Shown here in pieces: positions 4,956-6,304 of a stretch of 6,304 nucleotides of DNA (within the stretch, counting starts at the first letter, position 1; the number at the start of each line of letters is the position of its first letter). The stretch is from NCBI GenBank assembly GCA_030039775.1, contig JASHUX010000133.1:1-6304 (forward strand), written 5' to 3'. The notes beneath the pieces were generated by a model. It was not told where the DNA came from and did not search any database. It saw only the letters and a program-made list of their open reading frames with translations. The translations under genes were made by a program, and so were the position numbers. Source of the stretch: Alphaproteobacteria bacterium (GTDB lineage: Bacteria; Pseudomonadota; Alphaproteobacteria; ATCC43930; CGMCC-115725).

Positions 4956-6304
4956 ATGACTCTGCGGCAGCGCAAAACCGCGCTGGCGGCGCTGCTCGGC
5001 ACGGTCGCGGTCATCGTTTACCCGCTGATCTTCAACGACGATTACCATCTCGGCGTCGGCATTACCGCCGGCGCGCTCGCGACCAGCACAGTAGGCGTCG
5101 TCTTGCTCTTGGGCCTGGCGCACCAATTGGCCATCGGCCAGGCGGCATTCAGCATCATCGGCGGCTACACGACCGGCATCCTCTGCGTCAATTACGGTTG
5201 GGACCCGTTCGTCGCGATGATCGTCGGTGCGGTCTTGACCATGCTGCTGGCTTATGCCATCGCGCCGCCGCTGCTGAAACTGCGCGGCTTTGTCCTGGTG
5301 ATGGCGACGCTCGCGCTTCATTTGATGCTGATTGTCGTCGCCTATCAATTACCAATCACCGGCGGACCCATCGGTATCACCGCGGTACCGAAATTCGCGA
5401 TCTTCGGCGTGGTTCATTTCAACGGCGAGACAGACTTTTTCTACGCCGTGTGGGCGATCGCCGCCATCGCCATTGCCATCGGCATCAATATCGACCATTC
5501 CGCGATCGGCCGTGCCTTGCGGGCGATCGCGGCGAGCGAGGCAGCCGCCGCATCGGTCGCCGTCGATATCAACCGTTACAAGGTGCAGATGTTCGTGATC
5601 GGTGCCGGCATGGCGAGCGTTTCGGGCAGCCTGATCGTGCATTATCTCCGCGCTATCGACCCGACCGTGTTCGGGTTTGCCTTTAGCCTCAATCTGGTGA
5701 CCGGCACCATTATCGGCGGTCTGCTCTCGGTCTGGGGCGGCGCGTTGGGCGCGGTTATCATCATCGGCTTGCGCGAACTCTTGCGCGAATTGTCGCTGCC
5801 GCTATGGGAGGCGATGATTATGGGCGCGCTGACGGTCGTGATTCTGATCGTCTTGCCGCGCGGCATCGCCGGCTTCATCGGCGATGTCGTCGATTGGATC
5901 ATGGGCGCGCGGGGCGGCCAACGCCTCACCGTGACCGGACCGGGTACGGTCGCGCTAACGCCGTTCGTGGCCGACAACGGCGGCGAAAGCGCAATGCTGG
6001 AAGTGTCGAATGCGGCGCGCTCGTTCGGCAATCTTCGCGCGGTGAACAATGTGAGTTTCGGCGTTGCTTCCCGCTCGATCACGGCGCTGATCGGGCCGAA
6101 CGGCGCCGGCAAGACGACGATGTTCAATCTGATCGGCGGCTATCAGCCGCTCGATGCCGGATCGATCCGTTTCGAGTTGCGCGAAATCGGTGGGCTGTTG
6201 CCGCAGGACATCGCCGATCTTGGTGTCGCTCGCACCTTTCAGAACACGCAATTGTTTGGAAACATGACGGTGCTTGAAAACGTCATGTGCGGCAGGCATC
6301 GCGA
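4956..6304 (+). CDS. livM-livG: Fused ABC transporter permease/ATP-binding protein (LivM-LivG type), partial at 3' end
   Basis: One uninterrupted frame of 449 codons runs from ATG 4956 off the right edge. Residues 1-310 are a LivM-type inner-membrane permease: GLAHQLAIGQAAFSIIGGYTTG (53-74), LKLRGFVLVMATLA (107-120), TGGPIGITAVP (135-145), coupling loop SAIGRALRAIAASEAAAASV (182-201) and the closing LPRGIAGFI (300-308). A hydrophilic linker (about 312-346) leads to a LivG-type ATPase, starting MLEVSNAARSFGNLRAVNNVSF, with Walker A GPNGAGKTT (380-388) and the Q-loop region ARTFQNTQLFGNMTVLENV (425-443; Q429). The ABC signature, Walker B and H-loop lie beyond the edge; roughly 150 further residues are expected. 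It starts 2 bp after the LivH stop with no clear Shine-Dalgarno site, implying translational coupling. The fusion ties one ATPase to one pore half, so the second ATPase (LivF) should be separate. Such fusions are known; the frame was checked at several points. Confidence 0.93.
   Translation, partial: MTLRQRKTALAALLGTVAVIVYPLIFNDDYHLGVGITAGALATSTVGVVLLLGLAHQLAIGQAAFSIIGGYTTGILCVNYGWDPFVAMIVGAVLTMLLAYAIAPPLLKLRGFVLVMATLALHLMLIVVAYQLPITGGPIGITAVPKFAIFGVVHFNGETDFFYAVWAIAAIAIAIGINIDHSAIGRALRAIAASEAAAASVAVDINRYKVQMFVIGAGMASVSGSLIVHYLRAIDPTVFGFAFSLNLVTGTIIGGLLSVWGGALGAVIIIGLRELLRELSLPLWEAMIMGALTVVILIVLPRGIAGFIGDVVDWIMGARGGQRLTVTGPGTVALTPFVADNGGESAMLEVSNAARSFGNLRAVNNVSFGVASRSITALIGPNGAGKTTMFNLIGGYQPLDAGSIRFELREIGGLLPQDIADLGVARTFQNTQLFGNMTVLENVMCGRHR

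Noticed and set aside
4685..5686. A 333-codon plus-strand open frame overlapping the LivH end and LivM
   Set aside because: Its Arg/Ala/Ser-rich composition lacks membrane helices; it is the alternative frame of the two permease genes, whose correct frames carry family motifs.

Overview
The window looks like chromosome from a GC-rich alphaproteobacterium, most likely Hyphomicrobiales (Bradyrhizobium/Rhodopseudomonas/Xanthobacteraceae-like). The reasons are strong G/C preference at third codon positions, GTG and TTG starts, Shine-Dalgarno sites of the GGAGG type, a LivM-LivG permease/ATPase fusion of the kind often annotated in these bacteria, and a 69-bp intergenic palindromic repeat of the family that gives the familiar spurious 'AKAG-Q...FR-DDE' peptide in alphaproteobacterial genomes. 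This placement is inference; no rRNA or marker gene is present.

Layout. (1) Positions 1-390, minus strand: the N-terminal 130 residues of a PPK2-family polyphosphate kinase that runs off the left edge. (2) Divergent from it, plus strand: a fumarylacetoacetate hydrolase (FAH)-family enzyme (451-1383, GTG start), a 138-bp spacer holding the palindromic repeat, and a small single-domain cupin (1522-1869). (3) Convergent with the cupin, only 12 bp away, minus strand: an alpha/beta-hydrolase (1882-2790) with an intact Ser-Asp-His triad and HGGG oxyanion motif. (4) After a 128-bp divergent spacer, plus strand: a branched-chain-amino-acid-type (HAAT) ABC transporter operon. It contains a periplasmic binding protein (2919-4043), a LivH-like permease with a TTG start (4051-4953), and a LivM-like permease fused in frame to a LivG-like ATPase (4956 to the right edge, incomplete). 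A LivF-type second ATPase would be expected just beyond the window.

How the genes may work together. The FAH enzyme, cupin and alpha/beta-hydrolase beside a HAAT importer look like a small uptake-and-catabolism locus for an organic acid, ester/amide or aromatic-derived compound rather than a leucine transporter. Compared from memory with E. coli LivJ, the binding protein lacks the glutamate that holds the ligand's alpha-ammonium group and both disulfide cysteines, which fits a non-amino-acid ligand. The substrate cannot be read from the sequence. No regulator gene is present. PPK2 is probably an unrelated neighbour.

No gene-free stretch exceeds 300 bp. I see no tRNA, rRNA, CRISPR array, insertion sequence or phage gene, and no clearly new defence or mobile system.
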